Shown piece after piece: positions 51,041 to 61,291 of a stretch of 64,000 bases of DNA; within the stretch, counting starts at the first letter, position 1, and every line of letters begins with the position of its first letter. The notes beneath the pieces were generated by a model. It searched no databases and was not told the DNA's origin. It was given only the letters and a program-made list of their open reading frames with translations. This stretch comes from Mesorhizobium sp. M3A.F.Ca.ET.080.04.2.1 (lineage in GTDB: Bacteria > Pseudomonadota > Alphaproteobacteria > Rhizobiales > Rhizobiaceae): contig NZ_CP034451.1 of assembly GCF_003952525.1 (NCBI RefSeq), positions 4,278,001 to 4,342,000 of the forward strand, in the 5' to 3' direction. Both the position numbers and the translations under genes were made by a program.

Positions 51041-51840
51041 AACCGATGTTGTCCACCGATTTGAACGTGGCCGAAGCAGCCGTCGAGAAGGCCAAGATCG
51101 AGGTCAAGAACCTCAACTTCTACTACGGCCAATCGAAGGCGCTGAAGGATATCAGCCTGACGCTGCCCGAACGCAGCGTCACCGCCTTCATCGGGCCGTC
51201 GGGCTGCGGGAAGTCGACGCTGCTGCGCGTCTTCAACCGCATCTACGAACTTTATCCGAAGCAGAGCGCCGAGGGCCAGGTGCTGCTCGACGGCAAGAAC
51301 ATCCTTGACCGCTCGCAGGACCTCAACCTGCTCAGGACCAAGATCGGCATGGTTTTCCAGAAGCCGACGCCGTTTCCGATGTCGATCTACGAGAACATCG
51401 CCTTCGGCGTCCGGCTTTACGAGAAGATCAGCAAGTCCGAGATGGACGGCCGCGTCGAGCAGGCGCTGAAGCGCGCGGCATTGTGGAACGAGGTCAAGGA
51501 CAAGCTTCACGCCAGCGGCCAGAGCCTGTCCGGCGGCCAGCAGCAGCGGCTCTGCATCGCGCGTACCGTGGCGGTGAAGCCCGAGGTCATCCTGCTCGAC
51601 GAGCCGGCCTCGGCGCTCGATCCGCTGTCGACCGCCAAGATCGAGGAACTGATCGACGAACTCCAGGCCGACTACACGATCGTCATCGTCACCCACAACA
51701 TGCAGCAGGCGGCGCGCGTGTCCCGGCAGACGGCATTCATGTATCTCGGCGAGCTGGTCGAGTTCGACCGCACCGAGAAGATCTTCACCTCGCCCCGCGA
51801 GAAGCGCACGCAGGACTACATCACCGGCCGCTTCGGCTGA
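51037..51840 (+). CDS. pstB: Phosphate ABC transporter, ATPase PstB
   Basis: A 267-aa ATPase. Walker A is GPSGCGKST, the signature is LSGGQQQRL, Walker B is [14 protein letters not shown], and [12 protein letters not shown] holds the switch histidine. ATG 51037 overlaps the pstA stop (ATGA); the open frame further upstream lies within pstA. Confidence 0.96.
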   Translation: MKPMLSTDLNVAEAAVEKAKIEVKNLNFYYGQSKALKDISLTLPERSVTAFIGPSGCGKSTLLRVFNRIYELYPKQSAEGQVLLDGKNILDRSQDLNLLRTKIGMVFQKPTPFPMSIYENIAFGVRLYEKISKSEMDGRVEQALKRAALWNEVKDKLHASGQSLSGGQQQRLCIARTVAVKPEVILLDEPASALDPLSTAKIEELIDELQADYTIVIVTHNMQQAARVSRQTAFMYLGELVEFDRTEKIFTSPREKRTQDYITGRFG

Positions 51841-51861
51841 TCTCATACGAGGACATGAATC

Positions 51862-52560
51862 ATGGCCCATACGGTCGCTTCCTTCGACGAGGATCTCGCC
51901 CAGATCAGCCGGCTCATCCGTGACATGGGCGATCTTGCCGGCGCGATGGTCGGCGCCTCGACCAAGGCACTGCTCAATTCCGACAATGCGATGGCGCAGC
52001 GCGTGGTCTCCGACGACGCCATCATGGACGCCCGCCAGCGCGAGCTCGACGACCGCGCCATCACCCTGATCGCCAAGCGGCAGCCCATGGCCGACGACCT
52101 GCGCAATGTGGTCGGCGCCATCCGCATGGCCGGCGACCTCGAGCGCATCGGCGACCTCGCCAAGAACATCGCCAAGCGCGTCGGCACCGTCGGCGTCAGC
52201 GCCGCGCCGCGCGACCTCTCGCATTCCATCGACGGCATGGCGCAGCTTGTACTGATCCAGGTGCAGGGCGTGATCGAGGAGTATGCGGCGGGCGACGCGG
52301 CGGCACTCGCCAGGCTGCGCAACGACGACGAGCGCATCGACGTCAAGTACACTTCGGTCTTCCGTGAGCTCTTGACCTACATGATGGAAGATCCGCGCAA
52401 CATCACCGCTTGCACGCACCTTTTGTTCTGCGCCAAGAATCTGGAGCGCATCGGCGACCATGTGACCAACATCGCCGAGAACGCCTATTACGTGCTGACC
52501 GGCACCCAATTGCCCGCAAACCGTCCGAAGCAGGACGAGATGTCGGCGCCGGCGGCCTGA
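51862..52560 (+). CDS. phoU: Phosphate signalling protein PhoU
   Basis: A 232-aa all-helical protein with two PhoU repeats (MAHTVASFDEDLAQISRLIR; the metal-binding ExxxD-type segments AGDLERIGDLAKNIAKRV and CAKNLERIGDHVTNIAENAY). It links Pst transport to repression of the Pho regulon. Confidence 0.95.
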   Translation: MAHTVASFDEDLAQISRLIRDMGDLAGAMVGASTKALLNSDNAMAQRVVSDDAIMDARQRELDDRAITLIAKRQPMADDLRNVVGAIRMAGDLERIGDLAKNIAKRVGTVGVSAAPRDLSHSIDGMAQLVLIQVQGVIEEYAAGDAAALARLRNDDERIDVKYTSVFRELLTYMMEDPRNITACTHLLFCAKNLERIGDHVTNIAENAYYVLTGTQLPANRPKQDEMSAPAA

Positions 52561-52579
52561 CGACAAGGGTGAATTTCCA

Positions 52580-53269
52580 ATGATCGCGCCACGCATCATG
52601 GTGGTGGAGGACGAGGAGCCGCTGGGCGTGCTGCTCCGCTACAACCTCGAATCCGAGGGCTATCAGGTCGAAGTGGTGACGCGCGGCGACGAGGCCGAGA
52701 TCCGCCTGCAGGAGAACGTGCCCGATCTGCTGGTGCTCGACTGGATGGTGCCGGCGGTTTCCGGCATCGAGCTGTGCCGGCGCCTCAGGATGCGGCCCGA
52801 GACGGAGCGGCTGCCGATCATCATGCTGACCGCGCGCGGCGAGGAGAGCGACCGGGTGCGCGGGCTGTCGACCGGCGCCGACGACTATCTGGTCAAGCCG
52901 TTCTCGACGCCGGAATTCATGGCACGCGTCAAGGCGCTGCTGCGCCGCGCGAAGCCGGAGGTGCTGTCCAGCGTGCTCAAGGTCGGCGACATCGTGCTCG
53001 ACCGTGAATCGCACCGTGTCTACCGCAAGAAGAGCGAGATCCGGCTCGGACCGACCGAGTTCCGGCTGCTCGAATTCATGATGCGCCATCCCGGCCGCGT
53101 GTTCTCGCGCAGCCAGCTGCTCGACAATGTCTGGGGCGAGACGATCTATATCGACGAGCGCACGGTGGATGTGCATGTCGGGCGCCTGCGCAAGGCGGTC
53201 AACAACGGCCGCATGCCGGATGTCATCCGCACCATTCGCGGGGCGGGCTACGCGATAAGGGAGGATTAG
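52580..53269 (+). CDS. phoB: Phosphate regulon response regulator PhoB
   Basis: A 229-aa OmpR-class response regulator. The receiver has the acidic pair VEDEEP and the phospho-acceptor Asp in LLVLDWMVPAVSG. The C-terminal winged helix shows GPTEFRLLEFMMRHPGRVFS and RTVDVHVGRLRKAVN. It is last in the pst-phoU operon; its sites are at 47968-47996. No phoR is visible in the window. Confidence 0.94.
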   Translation: MIAPRIMVVEDEEPLGVLLRYNLESEGYQVEVVTRGDEAEIRLQENVPDLLVLDWMVPAVSGIELCRRLRMRPETERLPIIMLTARGEESDRVRGLSTGADDYLVKPFSTPEFMARVKALLRRAKPEVLSSVLKVGDIVLDRESHRVYRKKSEIRLGPTEFRLLEFMMRHPGRVFSRSQLLDNVWGETIYIDERTVDVHVGRLRKAVNNGRMPDVIRTIRGAGYAIRED

Positions 53270-53352
53270 GTCCGGCGGCGACCCTTATGCCGACCTCGAG
53301 GGCGCCCGGCCAACCTTCAGCATTGGTGGCGATCTATCGAAGCAGCGTTGGC

Positions 53353-54603
53353 TCACGCCACGTTCTTTCCGGCGCCTGCCCGTGCCTGGATGCCCGGCGC
53401 GAAGATCTCCTGGTCGACGAAGGTCAGCGCGCGGACGGCGCAGCCCTCGCGGATCAGCGGCAATTCATTCGGCTCGGTGTCGAAGGAAATCGACTTCGAA
53501 TGCTGGCCGCCGGCGGTCTGGGCGATGGCTGCGCGCAGCGCCGGCTCGATCAGGTCGAAGGCGGCGGCGCTGACGCCGACCATGGCGACCGGCGCCGGGT
53601 CGATCAGCGCGAACAGGCTGCCGAGGCCGAAGCCCAGCGCCTCTCCCGCCCGGCGATAGGCTTCGCGCTCCGGGCCGTCATTCTCGCGTGCCCGTGCCGC
53701 CAGAGCCCGCATGTCGGCGTCGCCGATGTCGACCGGCTCGGCATCCTCGCCCATCCGCATGGCGTTGCGCCAGATCGCGTAGTTGCCGGCATAGGCCTCG
53801 ACGCAGCCGCGCCGCCCGCAGCGGCAGAGCGCACCGCCGGGTCGGTGGATCATGTGGCCGAACTCGCCGCCCGAAGAATGGGTGCCGGTGAACAGCTCGC
53901 CCTTCAGCACCAGGCCCATGCCAATGCCATGCGAGAGCAGGATGGCGATGAAATTGTCGCGGTAGCGCTCGGGTTCGCGCCACTGCAGCGCCACCGCCAT
54001 CATGTTGCAGTCGTTCTCCATGGTGGCCGGGATGCCGAATTCCTGTTCCAGTATGTCGGCAAAGGCAATGTCGGTCAGCGGCGTGATCGGCGACCACAGC
54101 ATCAAGCGGGCATGGGAATCGGTGATGCCTTGGATGCCCATGGCGATGCGGGCGACGCTGCTGACGTCGAGGTCGGGGTCCTCCAGCCGGCGCCGGACGA
54201 TTGCGGTGCATTCGCCGATCAGTTCATCGCGGGGCAGGGTGAGAGTGTCGAGGCGGCGCTGCTCCTCGGCGATGACCTGGCCAGCATAGTCGATGACGGC
54301 GACGGAGAGGAAATTCAGCGACAGCACCACCGTGACCACCGCAGCCGCCTCGGGGTTGAGGGCAAGGCCGACCTGTGGCCGCCCCCGCTTCAGCGCTGCC
54401 GCCTCGCTCGCCTTGCTCTCGGCGAGTATGCCTTCCTGAATAAGGTCGGAGGAGATCGCGGATATGGTCGAATGGCTGAGCCCGGTGGTGGCGGCGATCT
54501 CCGTGCGCGACGGCTGCCCACCCCGGCGCACGGCCGCAAGCACCATCGCACGGTTGCGCCGACGCAGGTCGTCGTGGCGGATTCCCACCGACATCGTTTG
54601 CAT
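53353..54603 (-). CDS. ROK-family (XylR/NagC-like) transcriptional repressor
   Basis: A 416-aa regulator: an N-terminal winged HTH (RNRAMVLAAVRRGGQPSRTE then IAATTGLSHSTISAISSDLI) and a ROK sugar-kinase-like domain with the zinc motif CRCGRRGCVEAYAG and HSSGGEFGHM. It is divergent from xylF and is probably its sugar-responsive repressor; xylose is the likely inducer from context. ATG 54603. Confidence 0.88.
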   Translation of the reverse strand: MQTMSVGIRHDDLRRRNRAMVLAAVRRGGQPSRTEIAATTGLSHSTISAISSDLIQEGILAESKASEAAALKRGRPQVGLALNPEAAAVVTVVLSLNFLSVAVIDYAGQVIAEEQRRLDTLTLPRDELIGECTAIVRRRLEDPDLDVSSVARIAMGIQGITDSHARLMLWSPITPLTDIAFADILEQEFGIPATMENDCNMMAVALQWREPERYRDNFIAILLSHGIGMGLVLKGELFTGTHSSGGEFGHMIHRPGGALCRCGRRGCVEAYAGNYAIWRNAMRMGEDAEPVDIGDADMRALAARARENDGPEREAYRRAGEALGFGLGSLFALIDPAPVAMVGVSAAAFDLIEPALRAAIAQTAGGQHSKSISFDTEPNELPLIREGCAVRALTFVDQEIFAPGIQARAGAGKNVA

Positions 54604-54774
54604 TCCTCCCAGTCACCGCAGGCTTTCCGATGACATGGGCAGCGGGTGACAGGTGTGGATAGTGGCAGAACCAGGCGAAGCTGTCATTATTTATTGCGGA
54701 ACCCGAAAAAAAGTTGCTGTCAGCTCAAAAACCCTCAGAATCGCAGTTGACAGCACTCCGCCATTGGATCAGTA

Positions 54775-54795
54775 TTTTTTCGAGGCTCGAAAAAA
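54775..54795. promoter_or_regulatory. Operator-like palindrome before xylF
   Basis: TTTTTTCGA (54775-54783), GGC, TCGAAAAAA (54787-54795): a perfect 9-bp inverted repeat with a 3-bp centre, 64 bases before xylF. Candidate operator of the ROK repressor. The rest of 54604-54858 shows no gene. Confidence 0.55.
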
Positions 54796-54858
54796 AGAGC
54801 CTTGTGCCGGCCTTCGGGCCAGACTAGGTCGCGCCACGCACGGCGCAGGGAGGATATC

Positions 54859-55899
54859 ATGAAGAAATTCGCAGCCGCCATGCTGGCGGGCGTCGCCATG
54901 TCGATGACGTTGGCCCCGGTCGCAGAGGCGAAGGACAAGGTCATCGGCGTTTCGTGGTCCAATTTCCAGGAGGAGCGCTGGAAGACCGACGAAGCGGCGA
55001 TGAAGGCGGCGATCGAAGCTGCCGGCGACAAATACATTTCCGCCGACGCGCAGTCCAATCCGGGCAAGCAGCTGACCGATGTCGAAAGCCTCATCTCGCA
55101 GGGCGCCAACGCGCTGATCGTCCTGGCGCAGGACGCCTCGGCGATCGGGCCCGCGGTGCAGAAGGCACTGGACGAAGGCATCCCCGTCGTCGGCTACGAC
55201 CGGCTGATCGAAAACAAGGACGTGTTCTACCTGACCTTCGACAACAAGGAAGTCGGGCGCATGCAGGCTCGCGAGGTGTTCAAGGCCAAGCCCGAGGGCA
55301 ACTACGTCTTCATCAAGGGCTCGGGTTCCGATCCGAATGCCGATTTCCTGTTCTCGGGTTCGATGGAAGTCCTGAAGGAAGCGATCGACAGCGGCAAGGT
55401 CAAGAATGTCGGAGAGGCCTATACCGACGGCTGGCTGCCTGCCAATGCGCAGAAGAACATGGAACAGTTCCTGACCGCCAACGACAACAAGATCGACGCC
55501 GTGGTCGCCGCCAATGACGGCACCGCCGGCGGCGTCGTCGCGGCACTGACCGCGCAAGGGCTGGCTGGGACCGTTCCGGTGTCGGGCCAGGACGGCGACC
55601 ACGCCGCGCTCAATCGCATTGCGCTTGGCACGCAGACTGTGTCGGTGTGGAAGGATGCGCGCGAGCTCGGCAAGAACGCCGCCGAGATCGCCTCGCAACT
55701 GGCCGACGGCAAGAAGATGGCCGACATCCCCGGCGCCAAGGACTTCACCACGCCCGGCGGCAACACCGTCAAATCGGTGTTCCTGACCCCGGTCGCGATC
55801 ACCAAGGACAATCTGAACGTCGTCATCGACGCCGGCTGGATCAAGAAGGACGAGGTCTGCGCGGGCGTTGCCGCCGGCAGCGTCGCGGTCTGCAACTAA
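54859..55899 (+). CDS. xylF: Sugar ABC transporter, substrate-binding protein (D-xylose type)
   Basis: A 346-aa periplasmic binding protein. The signal peptide is [20 protein letters not shown] then AEA. The core ([60 protein letters not shown]) matches XylF. ATG 54859 follows AGGGAGGATATC; the same ribosome site precedes xylH. Substrate is probably D-xylose; related sugars are possible. Confidence 0.9.
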   Translation: MKKFAAAMLAGVAMSMTLAPVAEAKDKVIGVSWSNFQEERWKTDEAAMKAAIEAAGDKYISADAQSNPGKQLTDVESLISQGANALIVLAQDASAIGPAVQKALDEGIPVVGYDRLIENKDVFYLTFDNKEVGRMQAREVFKAKPEGNYVFIKGSGSDPNADFLFSGSMEVLKEAIDSGKVKNVGEAYTDGWLPANAQKNMEQFLTANDNKIDAVVAANDGTAGGVVAALTAQGLAGTVPVSGQDGDHAALNRIALGTQTVSVWKDARELGKNAAEIASQLADGKKMADIPGAKDFTTPGGNTVKSVFLTPVAITKDNLNVVIDAGWIKKDEVCAGVAAGSVAVCN

Positions 55900-55916
55900 C
55901 CAGCCGACCGAACAGC

Positions 55917-55944
55917 ACGCCGCGGTCGAGAAAAGCCGCGGCGT
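55917..55944 (+). terminator. Hairpin between xylF and xylH
   Basis: ACGCCGCGG (55917-55925) and CCGCGGCGT (55936-55944), perfect 9 bp, followed only by TT. It probably stabilises xylF mRNA or partly terminates transcription. Confidence 0.55.
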
Positions 55945-56140
55945 TTGCCAAGGACTTTCCGCTTCAACGGGGCGGGAAGAGCCATGCGGGCAGCGCACGC
56001 GTCCGGCAGGATCGCCGAACTGCGCCGCCGTTGGTTTCCACGCAATTCCGGACGCAAAAACCGTGCGCGTTTTTCCTGGAACTGCCCTAGCATCGTGGTC
56101 CGGCAATTCGCGACAGACGGCACGCCGGTGGGAGGATATC

Positions 56141-57505
56141 ATGACCGATACGACCTCTGATGCCGCCGCCAACCCGGCCGCGGATCGCGCGCGTGCCTCC
56201 GAACTCAGCGCCCTCGGGCGCTTCCTCAAGGCGACCGAGCTCGACACGCGCATGCTCGGCATGGTCGGCGCGCTGCTGATCATCTGGATCGGGCTGCACG
56301 TCATTTCGAGCCTGCGGCTTGGGGTCAATCCGTTCGATTTCGACAGCCGCACGTTCCTGACGCCGCGCAATTTGTGGAACCTGTCGGTTCAGACCTCGGC
56401 CGTGGCGATCATGGCTTCCGGCATGGTGCTGGTCATCGTCATGCGCAACATCGACCTTTCCGTCGGCTCGGCCGAAGGGCTGATCGGCATGGTCATGGGT
56501 TTTGCCCAGGTGCATTTCCTGGTGCGCATGGTCGGACTCGAACTGGGCAATCCGTGGGTCTGGGTGCTGGCACTGGCGATCGGCCTGACGCTCGGGCTGC
56601 TGATCGGCGCCTTCCAGGGTTTCGTCATCGCCTATCTCGATGTTCCAGCCTTCATCGTGACGCTGGGCGGACTGCTGGTGTGGCGCGGTGCTGCCTGGTG
56701 GGTGACCAGCGGCCAGACCGTCGCGCCGCTCGACGCCACCTTCCAGCTGATGGGCGGCGGACCGGCAGGCTCGATCGGCGCCAGCTGGAGCTGGGTCGTG
56801 GGCGTCGTCGCCTGCCTGGCGGTGGTGTTCATGCTGTTTCACGGCCGGGTGCAGCGAAAGCGCTTCCGCTTCCCGCTGCGCCCGATCTGGGCCGAGGCGC
56901 TGCTCGGTGCGGTCACCTGCGCGATCATCATGGGTGCCGTGTGGCTCGCCAATTCATATCCGTGGCCGGTCGGCATCGTGAACCGCTACGCGGCGGCCAA
57001 CAACATCACTGTGCCCGAGGGCGGTCTGTTCATCGCCCACGGCATAGCCATCCCGGTGCTGATGGCGATTGCCGTCGGACTGATCATGACCTTCATCACC
57101 AAGCGAACCCGCTTCGGGCGCTATGTCTTCGCCATCGGCGGCAATCCGGAGGCGGCCAATCTTGCCGGCATCAACACCCGCTGGATCACCATGAAGGTGT
57201 TCATGATCATGGGCGTGCTGGCGACGATCGCCGCGGCGATCTCGTCCGCCCGGCAGAACTCCTCGACCAATGCGCTGGGCACGCTTGACGAGCTCCTGGT
57301 CATCGCCGCGGCGGTGATCGGCGGCACCTCGCTTGCCGGCGGCTCCGGAACCGTGCTCGGCGCCATGCTCGGCGCGCTGCTGATGCAGTCGCTGCAGTCC
57401 GGCATGGTGCTGCTCGGCGTCGACTCGCCGCTGCAAAGCATTGTCGTCGGCGGCGTGCTGGTCGTCGCCGTCTGGCTCGACACGATCTACCGCAAGCGCG
57501 TCTGA
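56141..57505 (+). CDS. xylH: Sugar ABC transporter, permease (D-xylose type)
   Basis: A 454-aa permease with about ten or more membrane segments (for example MLGMVGALLIIWIGLHVISS) and the conserved NIDLSVGSAEGLIGMVMGFA and YVFAIGGNPEAANLAGINTR motifs of the XylH/RbsC family. Longer than RbsC, as usual for XylH. ATG 56141 follows GGGAGGATATC. Confidence 0.92.
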   Translation: MTDTTSDAAANPAADRARASELSALGRFLKATELDTRMLGMVGALLIIWIGLHVISSLRLGVNPFDFDSRTFLTPRNLWNLSVQTSAVAIMASGMVLVIVMRNIDLSVGSAEGLIGMVMGFAQVHFLVRMVGLELGNPWVWVLALAIGLTLGLLIGAFQGFVIAYLDVPAFIVTLGGLLVWRGAAWWVTSGQTVAPLDATFQLMGGGPAGSIGASWSWVVGVVACLAVVFMLFHGRVQRKRFRFPLRPIWAEALLGAVTCAIIMGAVWLANSYPWPVGIVNRYAAANNITVPEGGLFIAHGIAIPVLMAIAVGLIMTFITKRTRFGRYVFAIGGNPEAANLAGINTRWITMKVFMIMGVLATIAAAISSARQNSSTNALGTLDELLVIAAAVIGGTSLAGGSGTVLGAMLGALLMQSLQSGMVLLGVDSPLQSIVVGGVLVVAVWLDTIYRKRV

Positions 57506-57532
57506 GCAGGCTGAAGGAGGAGGAGAACGATC

Positions 57533-58333
<801 letters not shown>

Positions 58334-58414
58334 GGTAATTTAGCCGGCTAATTGCGTTGCCGGTGTGCCAGCCATCGCGATGATTTGGCCTCGCCATTGT
58401 ATTGGCGCGGAGAC

Positions 58415-60079
58415 TTGCCCATAAAGGCAACGACCGTCCATGGGCCGCATCCTGCGTTGAAAAAGCTCTTTCCGATCGTTGCCTTTGTCGCCGTCGCGCT
58501 TATCAGCCTGACGATGGCGGGATTCGCCTATTTCGCCACCCAGGAAGCGGCGCGCATCAAGTTCGAAGGAACGGCCGACGACGCGCTCAACCGCATCGAA
58601 AGCCGGATTGACCTGCATTTGTCGCTGCTGCGCTCCACGCAGGCACTGTTCGATGCCAACAACGGTGAGATCACGCGCGGGGAATTCAAGGCGTTCTTCA
58701 CCGCGCTCGATATCAACGACAATTTCGCCGGCCTGCGCGGCATCGGATTCCTGAGACTGGCCAAGACCGGCGATGAGGCGGCGGTCGAGCGCGATATCCT
58801 GCGCGATCACGGATCGGCGCATCCCGTCTATCCCGCCACGACCCAGCAATGGCGCACGCCGATCGTGCTGTTCGAACCGCTCGACACATCCAACCAGTCG
58901 ATCATCGGCTACGACATGTTCACCGAGCCGGTCCGGCGGGCGGCGATCGAAAAGGCGATGGCCGACGACCGGCAGCATGCCAGCGGGCTCGTCCAGCTCG
59001 GCCAGGGCACGGGCGCCGCGCAGACCTTCACGGGTTTTCTGGTCTTCGTGCGGCTCAATGTGGAGACCGCTCCGGATGTCATCGATGCAAGCCGCTCCTC
59101 CACGGCCGGATTCCTCTATGCCGCCTTCCGGGCGCGCGAGCTGTTCCAGACATCTCTCAGCCGCGCGCCGCTGCTGCCGGTCAACATCGAGATCTATGAC
59201 GGCAAGGCGGAGGCCGGCAAGCTGCTGTTCCGCTCCGAGACCCCTCCGGCGCACGCCTTGGGCGACAGGCTTCTGGCGCGCCGCGAGATCGTCGTGGCGG
59301 GCAGGCCTTGGACCGTGCTGTTCAGGCCGACGAGCGCCTTCTCGCTGCCTTCCTCCCGCGCGGTGCCGGTGATGCTCGGTCTGTTCGGACTGCTGCTTGC
59401 CGGCGCCATCGCCTTGGTGGCGCGCTACCAGGAACGCGCTTACGACGCCGTGTCGCTGCTGCATGAGACGACGGAAAAGAGCCTGCTCGAAAAGGATCTG
59501 ATGCTGCAGGAGATGAAGCATCGCATCAAGAACTCGATCACGCGGGTTCTTGCGATCGCGCGCCAGACCGCATCGCAGGCCACGGATGTGAAGGAGTTCT
59601 CGTCATCCTTCTCGGCGCGCCTGCAAGCGATGGCGGCCTCGCAGGACATGCTGACGCGTTCGCGCTGGCAGAAGGCCGACCTCGGGGATCTGCTGCGCAT
59701 CGAGCTCGGTCAGGTGTTCGGCAAGGAACTGCCGGACGGCATATTGTCGGGGCCCGAGGTGATGCTCGATGAGACCACGACACAGGCGCTCGGCCTGACC
59801 TTTCACGAACTGGCGACGAATGCGCTGAAATATGGCGAAGCCGGCAATGTGGTCGGCGCGCTCAAGGTCGACTGGTTCGTCGAGAGGCGTAGCCGGGAGC
59901 GGATCCTGGTGCTCAACTGGCGCGAAGCCGGCCAGAAAAAACTGGAGACACCGGCCAAGACCGGTTTCGGCACCAAGCTGATCGATCTCAACGTCACCCG
60001 CGAATTGCGCGGCACGATCAGGCGCGATTTCCAGGCCGACGGCCTGACGGTGGAAATCAGAATCCCCCTGACCGGCTGA
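58415..60079 (+). CDS. CHASE-domain HWE-family sensor histidine kinase
   Basis: About 554 aa. A transmembrane helix (FPIVAFVAVALISLTMAGFA) leads to a periplasmic CHASE domain (about residues 55-245), a second helix (VMLGLFGLLLAGAIALVARY) and an HWE kinase core: phospho-acceptor His in LMLQEMKHRIKNSITRVLAI, FHELATNALKYGEAGNVVGA, and the W-x-E motif LNWREAG. No ATG is available near the start; TTG 58415, TTG 58457 and TTG 58352 are all possible, without a clear ribosome site. The downstream partner may be PhyR, encoded 3 kb away. Confidence 0.87.
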   Translation: MPIKATTVHGPHPALKKLFPIVAFVAVALISLTMAGFAYFATQEAARIKFEGTADDALNRIESRIDLHLSLLRSTQALFDANNGEITRGEFKAFFTALDINDNFAGLRGIGFLRLAKTGDEAAVERDILRDHGSAHPVYPATTQQWRTPIVLFEPLDTSNQSIIGYDMFTEPVRRAAIEKAMADDRQHASGLVQLGQGTGAAQTFTGFLVFVRLNVETAPDVIDASRSSTAGFLYAAFRARELFQTSLSRAPLLPVNIEIYDGKAEAGKLLFRSETPPAHALGDRLLARREIVVAGRPWTVLFRPTSAFSLPSSRAVPVMLGLFGLLLAGAIALVARYQERAYDAVSLLHETTEKSLLEKDLMLQEMKHRIKNSITRVLAIARQTASQATDVKEFSSSFSARLQAMAASQDMLTRSRWQKADLGDLLRIELGQVFGKELPDGILSGPEVMLDETTTQALGLTFHELATNALKYGEAGNVVGALKVDWFVERRSRERILVLNWREAGQKKLETPAKTGFGTKLIDLNVTRELRGTIRRDFQADGLTVEIRIPLTG

Positions 60080-60193
60080 AGAGCGCGGTTCTCACGCAGC
60101 CCGGGCGCAAACCGCTACGCAGTTTTCCCGCGCAAGCAAATCCAGAGACCGGCCCGCCGGTCTCTGGATGGATGCGTCTGTCTGAAGCGGAAG

Positions 60194-60439
60194 TTAGTTG
60201 CAGCGGGCCGTGTAGATCCGGCCGCGATTATCGCGATACTGGCAGTAGCCATTGCGCAGGTTGCGCACCAGAAGACCGGAGCCGGCACCGACGGCCGCGC
60301 CGATCAGCGCCCCCTTGGTGCCGCCGATAAGGCCGCCGGCCACAGCGCCGACACCGGCGCCCACGCCGACGTCACGCTCGGTCGAAGTGCAGCCGCTGAC
60401 ACCGACGACCGCAACCAAGGCAATAATCATTTTCCGCAT
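60194..60439 (-). CDS. Glycine-zipper lipoprotein
   Basis: An 81-aa protein: lipoprotein signal (MRKMIIALVAVVGVSGC, lipobox VSGC), then a glycine-zipper helix (VGVGAGVGAVAGGLIGGTKG, ALIGAAVGAGSGLLV) and a short C-terminal domain (YCQYRDNRGRIYTARCN). 17 kDa surface-antigen/YMGG-like class, probably in the outer membrane. ATG 60439 has GGGAGC seven bases upstream. Confidence 0.82.
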   Translation of the reverse strand: MRKMIIALVAVVGVSGCTSTERDVGVGAGVGAVAGGLIGGTKGALIGAAVGAGSGLLVRNLRNGYCQYRDNRGRIYTARCN

Positions 60440-60521
60440 AAAATGCTCCCTCATTTTGAACTAACTTTTGGCAATGCCAGCAGCCGTTTAGCACGAAAAA
60501 ACGAGCTTTGCCTGCTCGATT

Positions 60522-60848
60522 TTACTGTTGGTGAAGATAGTCCTTTTCGGGGCGCGGGCCGTTCGCCGCAATGAGCGTGCCGGCGATCTGGAGCGAGGCC
60601 TCGAGGGTGCCGTCAGGGCGCACGTTCCAGGCGATCTGGTCGTAGTCGTCCTCCAGCGCCGGATCGACGGCAAGGCACTCACCGATGACATGCTGGGCCT
60701 TGCTCCGAAGGCCGTCCAGCGCGAAGGGGCGTTCGGCGGTGCATTCCTCGAAGGTCTCGAAGACGCTCACCGGCACCGACAGCTCCCGGCAATCGGTCAT
60801 GCCGTTCGAACAGCCGATGACAAGCAGCAAGGCAGCGATGTGTTCCAT
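60522..60848 (-). CDS. Hypothetical exported protein
   Basis: A 108-aa protein with a hydrophobic start (MEHIAALLLVIGCSNGMTDC), then ELSVPVSVFETFEECTAERP and AWNVRPDGTLEASLQIA. Four cysteines suggest an extracytoplasmic protein; I recall similar small rhizobial proteins. ATG 60848 follows GGAGG. A GGAAC-N17-CGTT match lies just upstream, so it may belong to the general stress regulon. Confidence 0.7.
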   Translation of the reverse strand: MEHIAALLLVIGCSNGMTDCRELSVPVSVFETFEECTAERPFALDGLRSKAQHVIGECLAVDPALEDDYDQIAWNVRPDGTLEASLQIAGTLIAANGPRPEKDYLHQQ

Positions 60849-60872
60849 GGCGGAAGAACCTCCGGCCGCAGA

Positions 60873-60898
60873 AACGACGCCGAGTTGGTAAAGGTTCC
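60873..60898 (-). promoter_or_regulatory. EcfG-type promoter match
   Basis: Minus strand: GGAAC (60898-60894), 17 bases, CGTT (60876-60873), ending 25 bases before ATG 60848. Confidence 0.5.
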
Positions 60899-60966
60899 GC
60901 GTCCAGGGCTTGCCCATGCTGCCTCAGCCTGCCCTTTGAGCCTTGCGAAGCAGCCGGCGAACCCGA

Positions 60967-61146
60967 TCAGGTCAACTGCCAGGCCGCCAGCAGCGCCACG
61001 GCGGCCAGCAGCACGACAGCGCCGAGGCGGAGCGGACGGAGAAAGGGCTGAGGCGGAGGCTGCGGCTCGACCTCCTGGACGCCGCCCATCGAGATGCGGG
61101 CGGCCTGCTCCAGGCTATTCATATCGGCAACGATCACGTTCACCAT
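60967..61146 (-). CDS. Small tail-anchored membrane protein
   Basis: A 59-aa protein with an amphipathic N terminus (MVNVIVADMNSLEQAARISM), a proline-rich linker (PQPPPQP) and one C-terminal helix (LGAVVLLAAVALLAAWQLT). Alternative starts are GTG 61143 and ATG 61122; GGGGAG directly precedes ATG 61146. Function unknown. Confidence 0.5.
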   Translation of the reverse strand: MVNVIVADMNSLEQAARISMGGVQEVEPQPPPQPFLRPLRLGAVVLLAAVALLAAWQLT

Positions 61147-61291
61147 CTCCCCAATCGCGCTTCGGCACGGCCGGGATTGCCGGTGCATGGGCCGCAGCGA
61201 TTGTCGGGAAGCCCAGCATCGGACTTTATGGTGAACAGCCGGTTAAAGTCGCCGCCCACCTCGGCGGTCATACTCGGGATTACGAGAACAA

